From: Tolypothrix tenuis PCC 7101
GTDB taxonomy: Bacteria; Cyanobacteriota; Cyanobacteriia; Cyanobacteriales; Nostocaceae
Reading direction: 5' to 3'
Assembly: GCF_002368295.1 (NCBI RefSeq)
Contig: NZ_AP018248.1
Location: forward strand, 5,904,979 to 5,968,978
DNA length: 64,000 nucleotides
Shown here: positions 8,206-16,818 of the stretch, in pieces
How the letters are laid out: each line of letters starts with the position of its first letter
Numbering within the stretch: the first letter of the stretch is position 1
The notes under the pieces: model-generated
What the model saw: only the letters and a program-made list of their open reading frames with translations
Database searches by the model: none
What the model was told of the DNA's origin: nothing
Made by a program: the position numbers and the translations under genes

Positions 8206-8916
8206 TTGCAATCATTACTCATGGCTTTACCTACAGTTATTTTACCTGGCTATCTAGAAAGTGCGACTGCTTACCGCCAACTAGAACAATCTCTACAGCA
8301 GTTGGGTTTTCCTACAGTGACAGTCCCTTTACGGCGGCGAGACTGGATTGCCATGTTTGGTGGTAGATCAGTGACACCAATTCTGAAAATATTGGATCGC
8401 ACGGTAAAGCAGACATTACAGCAATATCAAGCTTCTCAAGTCAATTTAATTGGTCATTCAGCAGGCGGTTGGCTATCTCGAATTTATTTAGGAGACAAGC
8501 CTTATTTGGGACGTGGTGAAGTCCAATCTTCAGTCTGGAATGCTCACCCACTCACTGCTACGCTCATTACTTTGGGTACACCTCATATTAGCCAAGAGCG
8601 TTGGACACGCTGGAATTTAGATTTTGTCAAAAATAATTACCCTGGAGCTTTTTACCAAAATGTTCGTTACGTTTGTGTAGCTGGTAAAACTATTTTTGGA
8701 GAAAGGCGGCCTGGTAGTTGGTTAGCTTACAGCAGTTATCAATTAACTTGTGGCACAGGTAACACTTGGGGAGATGGGATCACACCGATAGTAGCTGCCC
8801 ATCTTGATGGTGCTGAAAATCTTGTGATTGCAGGCGTGAGGCATTCTCCGAGAAGCCCTGGTATTTGGTATGGCTCACCAGAAATCTTACAAACTTGGGC
8901 ACAGTATTTGGCTTAA
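8206..8916 (+). CDS. alpha/beta hydrolase, lipase/esterase-like
   Basis: A 236-residue cytosolic protein (231 if ATG at 8221, which I think likelier than the TTG at 8206). The nucleophile elbow LIGHSAGGW carries the catalytic Ser, preceded by the oxyanion segment VILPGYLESATAYRQL. A late His in AGVRHSPRSPG is the probable catalytic His; the Asp may be in WGDGITPI. It resembles PGAP1-like or triacylglycerol-lipase-like proteins of cyanobacteria and plastids. The substrate is unknown. It is co-oriented with the b6-like gene 78 bp downstream, so they might be co-transcribed. Confidence 0.75.
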   Translation: MQSLLMALPTVILPGYLESATAYRQLEQSLQQLGFPTVTVPLRRRDWIAMFGGRSVTPILKILDRTVKQTLQQYQASQVNLIGHSAGGWLSRIYLGDKPYLGRGEVQSSVWNAHPLTATLITLGTPHISQERWTRWNLDFVKNNYPGAFYQNVRYVCVAGKTIFGERRPGSWLAYSSYQLTCGTGNTWGDGITPIVAAHLDGAENLVIAGVRHSPRSPGIWYGSPEILQTWAQYLA

Positions 8917-8994
8917 ATATCTCTAGAGAGACAAATAAATTAATTTTTCTTAGTTAAACTGTAATAAAAATACACATTTTTTATTACATAAGAG

Positions 8995-9648
8995 ATGTCA
9001 GCTATGCAAATCACCTTGTCCGATAGAATTTTGCGGCGACTGGCGACCATATTATCGGTCGCGATGCTTACACTGTGCGTGATGCATCTCTCAACTGGAG
9101 TTTTACTATCTTTCTATTACGAACCTACAGCAGGTGGTGCTTATCGGTCATTGAAAATGATTGATACCGTAGTGTCTTACGGTTGGTTATTCCACAAAAC
9201 CCACGACCTCTCTGGTAATGCCATGATTGGAGTTGGCTTAATTCAAATGGTTGTGATGTTTTTAGGGCGACAATTCCGCAAGAGTTGGCTAACTGCCTGG
9301 ATTAGCGGTATTTTGTTTACCTTAAGTGCGATCGCCCTCGATTGGACTGCCATGCTTCTAGACTGGACTCAAGAAGGATACTGGCGTTTTAGTATTGAGC
9401 TAGGCACCATCGAAGCCATTCCCTTCATTGGTGGGGAGTTGCGAGATATTCTGACTGGTGGCGGTGCAATTAGTACCATCACTGTGCAACATCTTTACGC
9501 CTTAAACAGCTATATTATTTCCCCCATCGCTCTACTGCTGGCTATAGTGCATTTAGCTGCTTTATTGTGGCAAGAGCGAGAAATCTCTGCTGATAAAACT
9601 GCTGAGGATGCTTTTCAAGCACTAGACGCTTCACTAGTAGAAAGTTGA
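8995..9648 (+). CDS. cytochrome b6 paralogue lacking two heme ligands
   Basis: A 217-residue protein with four membrane helices that aligns along its length with cytochrome b6 (TGVLLSFYYEPT, GYWRFSIELGTIEAIPFIGG, STIT-LYAL segments). In b6 two His pairs bind the b hemes: 14 apart in helix B and 15 apart in helix D. Here H70 and H186 are kept, but the partners are Q84 and N171 at exactly those spacings. Each heme site would therefore keep only one His. Extra His at 67 and 166 might substitute. Its membrane role is unknown; it stands apart from the petB/petD operon. The 3' end overlaps the convergent antiporter gene by 34 bp. Confidence 0.75.
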   Translation: MSAMQITLSDRILRRLATILSVAMLTLCVMHLSTGVLLSFYYEPTAGGAYRSLKMIDTVVSYGWLFHKTHDLSGNAMIGVGLIQMVVMFLGRQFRKSWLTAWISGILFTLSAIALDWTAMLLDWTQEGYWRFSIELGTIEAIPFIGGELRDILTGGGAISTITVQHLYALNSYIISPIALLLAIVHLAALLWQEREISADKTAEDAFQALDASLVES

Positions 9649-11534
9649 GCTAATTTTGCCAGGGGAACCTCTTCCACCTCCGGTAACTTCTCCAATGCTA
9701 GAGGAGTAGATTGACTTGCACCAGATAAGCGTTTTAAAAGATTTGGTCTGGGGTCATGTAAAAGGTAGATAATGCGATCGCCTACTTCCCATTCTTGGTT
9801 AACGGGCATTACCTGTAAGCGTTGCTCTCGTTCTACCAACAATGGTATCAATACTCCAGTCCGAATCTTTTCTTGGATGTGATCCTGTTGACTAGCAAAT
9901 TCCAATTCATTGAGTGTAGTTGTTCCCAACTTCACCTGTCCCTTATTCAAGTATTCATTCCAAGTTTTAATTGCCAAGTCAGACACAAAAGCTTGATGCA
10001 CTTTACTACTGGCAGAATTACTAGCTTGCGGATCGCGGGGAAATACTGCTAACACACGCGGCGGATTAAACTCTTCAGCAGCCCGTTGTGCCAAGACAAA
10101 ATTTACCTCACCATTACTTGTCATTGCTAAAAAAGTACCCATAGAAGCTAATCCTGCCTCTTCTAAAACCGCAGTATCTAGGGCACTGCTAGCAATCAAC
10201 CTCAAATTTTGCGCTTCCGCTTGGGCAAAGCAATCTGGGTCTGTATCAATCATCACCACTTTTTCACCCCGTTCTTGGAAGAAGCGGGCAATTAACAGAC
10301 TCAAAGGATTACAACCCACAATTACAGCACCAGTGGCTTCTTTTGAGGTAATTTGCAGCCATTTAGCAATCTGTCCGGCTGTCAGTCCTTGGCAGACAAC
10401 CGTCATGATAATTGTCAAGAAAACCAGAGCTTTAATTGCATCACCACCGTTGATCCCTTTCTGTGTCAAAGAAATGGCAAATAAAGAAGCAACTGAAGCC
10501 GCCACAATTCCTCTCGGTGCTACCCAGCTTAAAAACAATTTCTGCCGCCAATTCAGGTCACTATTCCAGGTACACAAGAGAATATTAATTGGTCTGACAA
10601 CAAACATCAGTACCAAAACTGTGAATAAACTACCCCAACCTAAAGCAAACACACTGGCAATAGACAAGTCAGCCGCGAGTAAGATAAACAGCACAGAAAC
10701 ACTGAGAATTGTCAGTTGACCTTTAAAATGTCGCAAAAACCTTTCTTCTGGTACTGATGAATTAGCAAATACAGCACCTGCCACCACCGTAGTCATGACT
10801 CCTGACTCACTGCGGATGGTTTGCGCTAAGGTAAATAGCCCCCAAAGTATTGCCAGTACCACCAAATTTTTCAGTTCAAAGGAAAGAAAATTGGCGCGTT
10901 TGAAAATCAAGCTCATCAAATAACCACCAGCCGCACCAATCGCTCCCCCAATACTCAGACGCATCAGCAACCCGGTAATGGCATGAATGGGGTCTACATC
11001 GCCATTTAAAATCGTATCCAACACCACGAAAGCCAAAATAGCCCCTACGGGGTCAATTAATACCCCTTCGCCTTCTAGAAGCGTTGCGACTTGGCGATCG
11101 ACATTAATTTGTTTCAGCAGGGGATTAATCACCGTTGGGCCTGTCACCACGATAATCGAAGCGTAGAGAAAGGCAATACTCCAAGGAAACTCACCCAACC
11201 AGTGAGCTGCCATACTACCACCCAGCAGCGTGACCAGCGTTCCCAAGGTGACGAGCAATTGGAGGCTAACTGAAACTCTCCCCAACTCGCGCAAATCTAA
11301 GTTGAGTCCCCCTTCAAACAGAATTATTGCCGTTGCTAGAGCCACAATCACTTCCAACCCAGTGCCTAGCAAATGGGGATGCAACAGCCCAATACCATCA
11401 GACCCCAGAAAAATGCCCAACAACAGCAACAAAACAATGCTAGGTACCCGAAGATAGGCAGCCAGCACTTGGGCGCTAATACCTGCAAAAACCGCAGTCA
11501 CCATCTGTAAGGTGATGTCAAAAGATGCTTCCAT
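9615..11534 (-). CDS. Na+/H+ (cation:proton) antiporter with TrkA domains
   Basis: A 639-residue protein: 12 or so membrane helices of the Na_H_Exchanger (CPA1, NhaP-like) family (about 10-390), a TrkA-N domain (about 400-515, nucleotide-binding start AVIVGCNPLSLLIARFF) and a TrkA-C-like domain (about 545-615). ILFEGGLNLDLREL and LLEGEGVLIDPVGAI are typical of the CPA1 transport core. The fused RCK-type domains suggest regulation by a nucleotide or ligand. Expected role: sodium or potassium/proton exchange for pH and salt homeostasis. It is a single gene with its own upstream region; the 3' end overlaps the b6-like gene. Confidence 0.88.
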   Translation of the reverse strand: MEASFDITLQMVTAVFAGISAQVLAAYLRVPSIVLLLLLGIFLGSDGIGLLHPHLLGTGLEVIVALATAIILFEGGLNLDLRELGRVSVSLQLLVTLGTLVTLLGGSMAAHWLGEFPWSIAFLYASIIVVTGPTVINPLLKQINVDRQVATLLEGEGVLIDPVGAILAFVVLDTILNGDVDPIHAITGLLMRLSIGGAIGAAGGYLMSLIFKRANFLSFELKNLVVLAILWGLFTLAQTIRSESGVMTTVVAGAVFANSSVPEERFLRHFKGQLTILSVSVLFILLAADLSIASVFALGWGSLFTVLVLMFVVRPINILLCTWNSDLNWRQKLFLSWVAPRGIVAASVASLFAISLTQKGINGGDAIKALVFLTIIMTVVCQGLTAGQIAKWLQITSKEATGAVIVGCNPLSLLIARFFQERGEKVVMIDTDPDCFAQAEAQNLRLIASSALDTAVLEEAGLASMGTFLAMTSNGEVNFVLAQRAAEEFNPPRVLAVFPRDPQASNSASSKVHQAFVSDLAIKTWNEYLNKGQVKLGTTTLNELEFASQQDHIQEKIRTGVLIPLLVEREQRLQVMPVNQEWEVGDRIIYLLHDPRPNLLKRLSGASQSTPLALEKLPEVEEVPLAKLAQLSTSEASSA

Positions 11535-11697
11535 GTTGTAGATTTTGAGGGATATATATCAAAATCTTTTGTAAAGAAGAGTAAATATTACCTCTAAAGG
11601 GTACAACATCGCACCATTTTCCCCTTGAGAAATTCCATTTTTTTTTCATACTTAGTTTTTTATATTACTCCATTTCTGATTGGTTGCCAAAAAGGGA

Positions 11698-11870
11698 CAT
11701 TGGGAATGGGGGATTGGGCATTGGGAATGGGTAATGGGTAATGGGTAATGGGTAATGGGTAATGGGTAATGATATTCTCTCCTGCTCGCTCTGCCTCCTC
11801 TGCCTCCTCTGCTCCCCAGTCCCCAATCCCCAGTCCCCAATCCCCAATCCCCAGTCCCCAATCCCCAACT
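11698..11870. repeat. STRR arrays: GGGTAAT and CCCCAAT/CCCCAGT
   Basis: About six GGGTAAT-type units at about 11725-11770, a CTGCTCGCTCTGCCTCCTCT stretch, then about eight units of CCCCAGT/CCCCAAT. Together with AT-rich flanks this fills the 435-bp gap between the antiporter start and tRNA-Glu. Two minus-strand frames here are repeat translation only. Confidence 0.85.
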
Positions 11871-11969
11871 TAACTAAAAGAAATTTTTTTGCCAAAACTG
11901 TTGACAGCATCTGAAAAATTAGTTAATTTATAAAAGGTCTGAGTCCGAAGCGCTCACAGCGCCTAATGC

Positions 11970-12042
11970 GCCCCCATCGTCTAGAGGCCTAGGACACCTC
12001 CCTTTCACGGAGGTAACGGGGATTCGAATTCCCCTGGGGGTA
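11970..12042 (+). tRNA. trnE: tRNA-Glu (UUC)
   Basis: A 73-nt cloverleaf. Acceptor GCCCCCA pairs with TGGGGGT (G1-U72 wobble, usual for cyanobacterial tRNA-Glu), the anticodon stem is CCTCC / GGAGG with loop CTTTCAC (anticodon TTC), and the T arm is GGGG-ATTCGAATT-CCCC. CCA is not encoded. Besides translation, glutamyl-tRNA feeds tetrapyrrole synthesis in cyanobacteria. Confidence 0.95.
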
Positions 12043-12096
12043 TTGAAAAGAAAATTCAACTAGAAAAAGTTGATTTTCACTCATCCGCTAAAATAA

Positions 12097-12137
12097 AAAA
12101 CCTATCTTGTGATGATGTGAATCAAGATAGGTTTTTT
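12097..12137. terminator. bidirectional intrinsic terminator
   Basis: An 11-bp stem AACCTATCTTG / CAAGATAGGTT with AAAAA before and TTTTTTATTT after. It serves tRNA-Glu on the plus strand and the SRPBCC gene on the minus strand. Confidence 0.85.
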
Positions 12138-12151
12138 ATTTGTAAGTATAT

Positions 12152-12742
12152 TTAATGGCTTAACTGTTGTACGCGTTGGTAAACAGCTAAAAGATTTAAT
12201 TGCAAATCCTTGCTGAGGCGATTCTCAATGATTGTCACTGGCATTGTGAGTTTGGGCCAAACTTGAATGGTGTAACAGAGATTGGTACCCATCGCATCAC
12301 CACAAGGACAAGGCTCTAAGCGCCAGCTACCAGAAAAGCCTTTAAAATCTCCTTCGATCATGCGGAAGTTGATTTCTTTGGGGAAATATTCTTCCAAGTC
12401 CAGAACGACACGCGCACAAAAATTGAAGTTGAGTAAGCGCTGTGAACCTACTTGTTCTAGGCGAATCCCTCCATCCGGGTGCTCCAATCTTCGGCTTTTC
12501 GCCAAGTTGGGAATGAAGTCAACTAAGGCTTCATAATCTGTAAGCACTGTCCAGATTTTTTCTATTGGTTGGGGTATCTGGATTTTGGCAGTGATTTGTC
12601 GTTGTCGTTCTGCGATTTTTTCAATTTGGATATCTACAGATGGTTCAACACCCGTACTCACAGCCAAATCGGGTTCTTGGTTGGTTTCGTCACTAGCGGC
12701 GTTAAAGTTAACGCCGACTGTCGTGTTAGGTTGTTCAGTCAC
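12152..12742 (-). CDS. SRPBCC/START-fold (COQ10-cyclase-like) protein
   Basis: A 196-residue protein. Residues 1-40 are acidic and disordered. Residues about 42-190 form a polyketide-cyclase/COQ10-type START domain, with IQIPQPIEKIWTVLTDYEAL, the classic opening helix after the first strand, and LRLEP-like strands near FSGSWRLEPC. Such folds bind hydrophobic ligands; the ligand is unknown. Its start overlaps the end of the upstream histidine-kinase gene by 8 bp, so the two are translationally coupled in one operon. Confidence 0.8.
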   Translation of the reverse strand: MTEQPNTTVGVNFNAASDETNQEPDLAVSTGVEPSVDIQIEKIAERQRQITAKIQIPQPIEKIWTVLTDYEALVDFIPNLAKSRRLEHPDGGIRLEQVGSQRLLNFNFCARVVLDLEEYFPKEINFRMIEGDFKGFSGSWRLEPCPCGDAMGTNLCYTIQVWPKLTMPVTIIENRLSKDLQLNLLAVYQRVQQLSH

Positions 12743-14807
12743 TTTCCGAATATGTTTTGCTTTCGTCAGAAAACTGGGGCAACGTAAAGGTAAAGCAAAT
12801 TTTACTCAGATCGGAATCTGCTATTTGCGTACTCTCAACACTAATTGTCCCATTTAAATGCTGCACTAGGGACTTGGCGAGAGCCAAACCCAAACCAGTC
12901 CCAGGAGTCCAGCGTCCTTTACCGCGACGGAATTTGTCGAAGATATAAGTCGCTTCTTGCTGAGAAATCCCGCGGCCGATATTAGTCACCTTAATGATAA
13001 CTTGATCCACCGATTGATTAACTTGGTGAGCGGCTTCTAAATCAACAATGGTTTCAGACTCTGAATATTTACAAGCATTAGTTAATAACTCTTGTAAGAT
13101 GCGGTCAAAACTTTCAATTTCAGTTTGTAGTTTTAATGACTTCTCTGGTAAATCCAGGTTAATGCTTAATCCTTTATCTGCCAGTTTGGTGGCAAAGGAG
13201 GCGGCTAAATCTTGAATACGTCTATTTAAATCAATACTTTCAAATTGCGGCGTTGCTTGTTGCGACTCTAGCTTTTGCAGTGTCAGTAAGTCATTAATGA
13301 GATTAATTTCTTTAGTACATTCCTGCTCTAAAATATCGAAATATCTATTTTGACGCTCTGGTGTAATGCTTGGCAGACGTAAATTGCGAATAGACATCAG
13401 CATATTTGTCAGCGGATAGCGTAAGCGATCGCTCATGTTGCTCAAAAATTCATCTTTGAGTTCATTGAGTTCTCGCAACTGCTCTACATATTGCCTAGTT
13501 CTTTCGTGCAATTTGGCTTGTAGTTCTAAGCTACTTTGGAGTTTGGCTGTGCGCTCATCTACCAAATTTTGCACTTGTCGCAATGTCTGTGACTGAATAA
13601 TGGCGTTGCTGACTTGGGCACATACCATTTCTACCAGATTTAATTCTGCTGATTGCCAATTGCGAGCTACTGTTTGTTGTAGAACTAAAAAGCCTAAGAT
13701 TTTGCCTTGGCTTTCTAATGGCATTAATAGCACTGCGGGAAACTGCTCTACAGCAAACAATGGCGCGACTGCCAAAATTTCTGTTTGTTCTGTATAGTCA
13801 TCAATTACTACTGGTTTACCAAAGTCGATGAACACCCGCTGGCATAAACCACAGTCGGAAATAGCAAAAGATTGGTCTTGTAAGGTATCTAATGCACTAC
13901 TAGAACCATTTTGGCTATCTCGAGTCCATTGTCTGATTACAGTAGCTTTGGCGTTAGGAATTTGCTTTTTAGACCGAGTTCTAAATAAAGGATCTGTATA
14001 TTTTAATGTAATAAACAAACCCCTATCTGCTTGGAGAGATTCAGCAGTAGAAGCGATCGCCAACTGGAGCATTTGATTTAACTCCAAGTTGCTGCGACTG
14101 AGTATAGTTAATTGCTTGATTAAGTTTTGGTGTTGGTGACTCTGTTGTAAATGCTGCTGTTGAGTCGCTATTAGTTGTGCTTGGGCTACTTGTGAAAAAG
14201 CGATCGCGCAAACAGACTCTATACTCTTGAGTAACTGCTGTTCTGACTTAGTCCAATCATGTGATTGAAACTTAATCAAGCTAATTATCCCGTTGTTTTT
14301 TCCTTGAAAGCGGGTAGGAATTGCCAAAACAGCTTTAATTGGGAGTGGCAAAGACTGGCAACCAAGTTCAAGACTTTGTTGAATTGTCGAAATATCCTCA
14401 ATATTTAATGGTTCGGCTGCACATTGAACTACATTGAGTTCCATGAGCAATTGTTCCATCGAAAATACTTCGTTTGATTGCGGCAAACCTAAATATTCCT
14501 CATGGCACCAATTACTACTAGTTACTTCACTGGATGCCTCGCTCATCACTGTAATCAAGCAACAGTCTACCTGAAAAGCTACTCCAAGCAACTTGGACAA
14601 TTCTTGCAGCATTAAAACCGTCGCTGGTGTGGTAGCGACAATTTGATTAATTTGTTCTGACAACTGGTAGGTTGTTTCTTGCGGATGCTGCATCAGCTTG
14701 ACTGGGTATGATTGTAGTCGATCTACGTCATCTGGGCACTGTGGCGGCGATGATAAACGCTTTTTCATTCCTGGCACGCTCTTGGATAACGACCCCATGT
14801 TTTGCAC
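12735..14807 (-). CDS. GAF sensor histidine kinase with Asp in place of the phospho-acceptor His
   Basis: A 690-residue soluble protein: two GAF domains (about 60-205 and 240-405), a coiled coil (about 405-450), a HisKA-like dimerisation region (about 445-510) and an ATPase domain (about 555-670). The H-box reads EFLSNMSDRLRYPLTN where families have SHELRTPL, so the phospho-acceptor His is Asp460. The N box (ELLTNACKYS) and G2 box (GTGLGLALAK) are intact, while the G1 box reads NIGRGI with Asn for Asp. It may still bind ATP but should not autophosphorylate normally. It is coupled to the SRPBCC gene. The lost His codon sits inside a HIP1 octamer. Confidence 0.82.
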   Translation of the reverse strand: MQNMGSLSKSVPGMKKRLSSPPQCPDDVDRLQSYPVKLMQHPQETTYQLSEQINQIVATTPATVLMLQELSKLLGVAFQVDCCLITVMSEASSEVTSSNWCHEEYLGLPQSNEVFSMEQLLMELNVVQCAAEPLNIEDISTIQQSLELGCQSLPLPIKAVLAIPTRFQGKNNGIISLIKFQSHDWTKSEQQLLKSIESVCAIAFSQVAQAQLIATQQQHLQQSHQHQNLIKQLTILSRSNLELNQMLQLAIASTAESLQADRGLFITLKYTDPLFRTRSKKQIPNAKATVIRQWTRDSQNGSSSALDTLQDQSFAISDCGLCQRVFIDFGKPVVIDDYTEQTEILAVAPLFAVEQFPAVLLMPLESQGKILGFLVLQQTVARNWQSAELNLVEMVCAQVSNAIIQSQTLRQVQNLVDERTAKLQSSLELQAKLHERTRQYVEQLRELNELKDEFLSNMSDRLRYPLTNMLMSIRNLRLPSITPERQNRYFDILEQECTKEINLINDLLTLQKLESQQATPQFESIDLNRRIQDLAASFATKLADKGLSINLDLPEKSLKLQTEIESFDRILQELLTNACKYSESETIVDLEAAHQVNQSVDQVIIKVTNIGRGISQQEATYIFDKFRRGKGRWTPGTGLGLALAKSLVQHLNGTISVESTQIADSDLSKICFTFTLPQFSDESKTYSESD

Positions 14808-15109
14808 CCAACCTCTTGGCTTAATTCTTCACCCTTAGTTTTTTAGTGCACCCTGACGAATTGCAAATCTTTTGTAAAGACTTTCTCTCACCTGTTATAG
14901 CCCTTTTCTATTTCAGATGACCAAGTTTTTGGTATATTAAACGAATTTTTACACAAGTAATGAAAGTACCTAGGATATACTAAAATCCCTTTGCTAGAGA
15001 AGCTCTAACGACTTGGGGTTAAGTTGATTTACTAACTTTGAGATAGGATATCCTGTCTGTAACTATACATAAACCGTAATTTCTCTGGAATTGAGGCAAA
15101 AAGTCAACC

Positions 15110-15137
15110 TTGTACTCAGTGGTATTACTGAGTACAA
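15110..15137. promoter_or_regulatory. perfect inverted repeat containing an NtcA-type GTA-N8-TAC
   Basis: The two arms are ten bases each with an 8-base loop. GTA (15122-15124) and TAC (15133-15135) match the NtcA core, and TATATT (15152-15157) could be a -10 box, though the 16-base distance is shorter than the usual 20-24. No clear gene follows. Confidence 0.25.
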
Positions 15138-15649
15138 TTAGGGGAAAAAATTATATTTTTTTCTCAAACTCATGACTCAGCGAGCTAACCAATTGATTCA
15201 GTCTAGCTCTAAGTATAATTACGATTTAGGAAAAGCCTGAGCAATAATTTTGATAGCTTCTGCATAACAGCAGTGTGCTGTATCTACGTATTGTTGCTTA
15301 ACTCCTATGGTCGATAATCCTATATTTAATATGCTGATGATTTGTATCTGTCAAGTGATGTGAAACCCCCTGTGACTCAAGTGTTGCTTATCTTGAATTG
15401 CACTCAGAGCGTACATATATGAATGTCGATGAAACTATTGTAGAATCAGCCTTTTGGCTTTGCTGTTCCTGAATTTATCACCATTAGCAGTGGCTGTGTC
15501 TGCTGGCGAAATCAATATAAGTTCAACAGGGAAAGCTGTATCAATATAGATGAATTTTTCTATGAAAATTGATAACTATATAATTAATTTAAAATAATTA
15601 TTTATAGAATGATAGCGCTTGTATCATTTTAGATTCCGCTTCACAATGA

Positions 15650-15687
15650 ATGCAGCCTAGTTGCCCGGATGAGTAACTAGGCTGCAT
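15650..15687 (-). terminator. hairpin after the ribbon-helix-helix gene
   Basis: A 13-bp perfect stem ATGCAGCCTAGTT / AACTAGGCTGCAT with a 12-base loop lies 15 bp beyond the stop codon. There is no T run, so termination would be weak or factor-dependent. Confidence 0.45.
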
Positions 15688-15702
15688 TCCGGTAATAAAA
15701 AG

Positions 15703-16038
15703 CTATCCGGCCAAACTCTCGATACTCAGAGGTACCATATCGCCATTTCTGGTGAATCCTAAAAGCATCGGTTGTTGTGGCTGAATTATTTGACCTGTTA
15801 GTACACAACGTTCTTCTTGTTGAGCTGTGGCTGCTATGCTCGCTCGAATATCAGTCTTTGAAAATCGCGGTTTCCACTCACCTGATTTTTGCTGCACATA
15901 ATTCCAGAGGATATCGCGAATGAGAGCTTGATATCCTTGATTGCCAGCAATATCTTTCAGTTTATCTTTAAGTTCCCGTTCTAAACGGATGCTGGTAACT
16001 TCCATATCGGTGGTTGGGGTGCGAGCGATTGTATGCAT
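15703..16038 (-). CDS. ribbon-helix-helix domain protein
   Basis: A 111-residue protein. Residues about 13-50 (VTSIRLERELKDKLKDIAG, then a second helix ALIRDILWNYVQQ) fit a ribbon-helix-helix DNA-binding fold of the CopG/Arc type. The C-terminal half (about 60-111) is a separate small strand-rich module (CVLTGQIIQPQQPMLLGF) that I cannot name. Likely a DNA-binding regulator, possibly self-regulating, with no obvious toxin partner nearby. ATG at 16038 follows a GGAGAAAAAG ribosome site. Confidence 0.65.
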   Translation of the reverse strand: MHTIARTPTTDMEVTSIRLERELKDKLKDIAGNQGYQALIRDILWNYVQQKSGEWKPRFSKTDIRASIAATAQQEERCVLTGQIIQPQQPMLLGFTRNGDMVPLSIESLAG

Positions 16039-16436
16039 GACTTTTTCTCCTTCAAGGTATAGACAGGATAGTAATACAAGTGTAGTATGTTTAAAGGAAT
16101 GTTCAATAGGTGAAATTTTTCTGTGAAATCCATTTTCCCCATCTCTACTTCTTTAGGTGCTACCAACTGCCGAGCCAGTCTGGAATCAGCATCTTTGGGA
16201 GTGGAGTATCTTTTTATGGGTAATGGTGGCCAACATCAGCAAATCACAGAGAGTATTTATGATTTTAGAAATATCAGCATTGATGTGCTGAATACAAAAC
16301 CACAAATAGGCGTAAGAAGCGGGAGGTACAGGTAGAGCAATACTGTACCGATAAAGACCAGAAGATTTAGAGGTCAATTTCCCACCCCCGCTTCAGCTAA
16401 AGAAGAAGCGGGGGTTTTTTAATAAGGAGTCAAGCT
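16039..16436. other. intergenic; decayed sequence
   Basis: A 398-bp stretch with the RHH gene's upstream region and a 70-codon plus-strand frame (16123-16335) of no recognisable family and poor start. It ends in a strong plus-strand terminator. Confidence 0.5.
16385..16420 (+). terminator. strong intrinsic terminator
   Basis: A 10-bp stem CCCCCGCTTC / GAAGCGGGGG with a 10-base loop, then six T. No intact plus-strand gene lies just upstream, so it may end a non-coding or decayed transcript. Confidence 0.85.
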
Positions 16437-16802
16437 GTGACAAGCGTGATGCTAGTGTTAGAGCCATCAAGAGTGGTGTTTTCTCCAAATTACTTGCCAC
16501 AATTTTGGATGAAGAGTGTTAATTTACAAAACCGCCCATCAGGTGCATTGTTGCGGCGAGGCTATCATAGTTGCCAAGATGACGTTAGGAACAAACTTTT
16601 CACATTAGAACCTGTAATTTGGCGATCGCACGGCGGTCATCACAAATGGAATAACCTAGTCATAGCTTGTAAAAAATTTCACCCTTATAAAGGGAATCGC
16701 ACCCCGAGGATGCATCTGCGTAATCAACCGAAGCCACCAGTCTATGCGGCGATTTCTATTGCCCAAGAGTTCTGGATAAATATGCCAGCCAACCTGGAAT
16801 AG
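16437..16802 (+). pseudogene. decayed HNH endonuclease
   Basis: A 121-codon frame whose C-terminal half aligns with cyanobacterial HNH nucleases: a VIWRSHGGHHKWNNLVIAC stretch, KGNRTP, QPKPPVYAAISIAQEFW. The catalytic Asp-His pair of the usual LDHVIPRS is Glu-Pro (LEPVIWRS), the CxxC before it is reduced to one Cys with residues missing (SCQDDVRNK), and the ACxxCN pair reads ACKKFH. The N-terminal part matches the family poorly. Metal and catalytic residues are gone, so I call it a remnant; an alternative is a non-catalytic protein still under use. Confidence 0.65.
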
Positions 16803-16818
16803 CAGGAGAGCAGAAGGA

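Larger units (their letters stand above)
14808..15702. other. 895-bp gene-poor region with dyads
   Basis: No convincing gene. Visible structure: an AGGATATCCT-centred dyad (15041-15058), a perfect 10-bp inverted repeat TTGTACTCAG / CTGAGTACAA (15110-15137) that contains GTA-N8-TAC, and a palindrome near 15650-15687. A 22-codon frame starts at 15172 with no ribosome site. Confidence 0.5.

Noticed and set aside
15172..15240. 22-codon frame after the NtcA-like dyad
   Set aside because: No ribosome site and too short to support from sequence alone.
15219..15345. Minus-strand frame with a protein-like look (ending AEAIKIIAQAFPKS)
   Set aside because: No start codon within the open stretch and no recognised family; at best a gene fragment.
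16123..16335. 70-codon plus-strand frame before the HNH remnant
   Set aside because: No ribosome site, no recognisable domain, composition like non-coding DNA.
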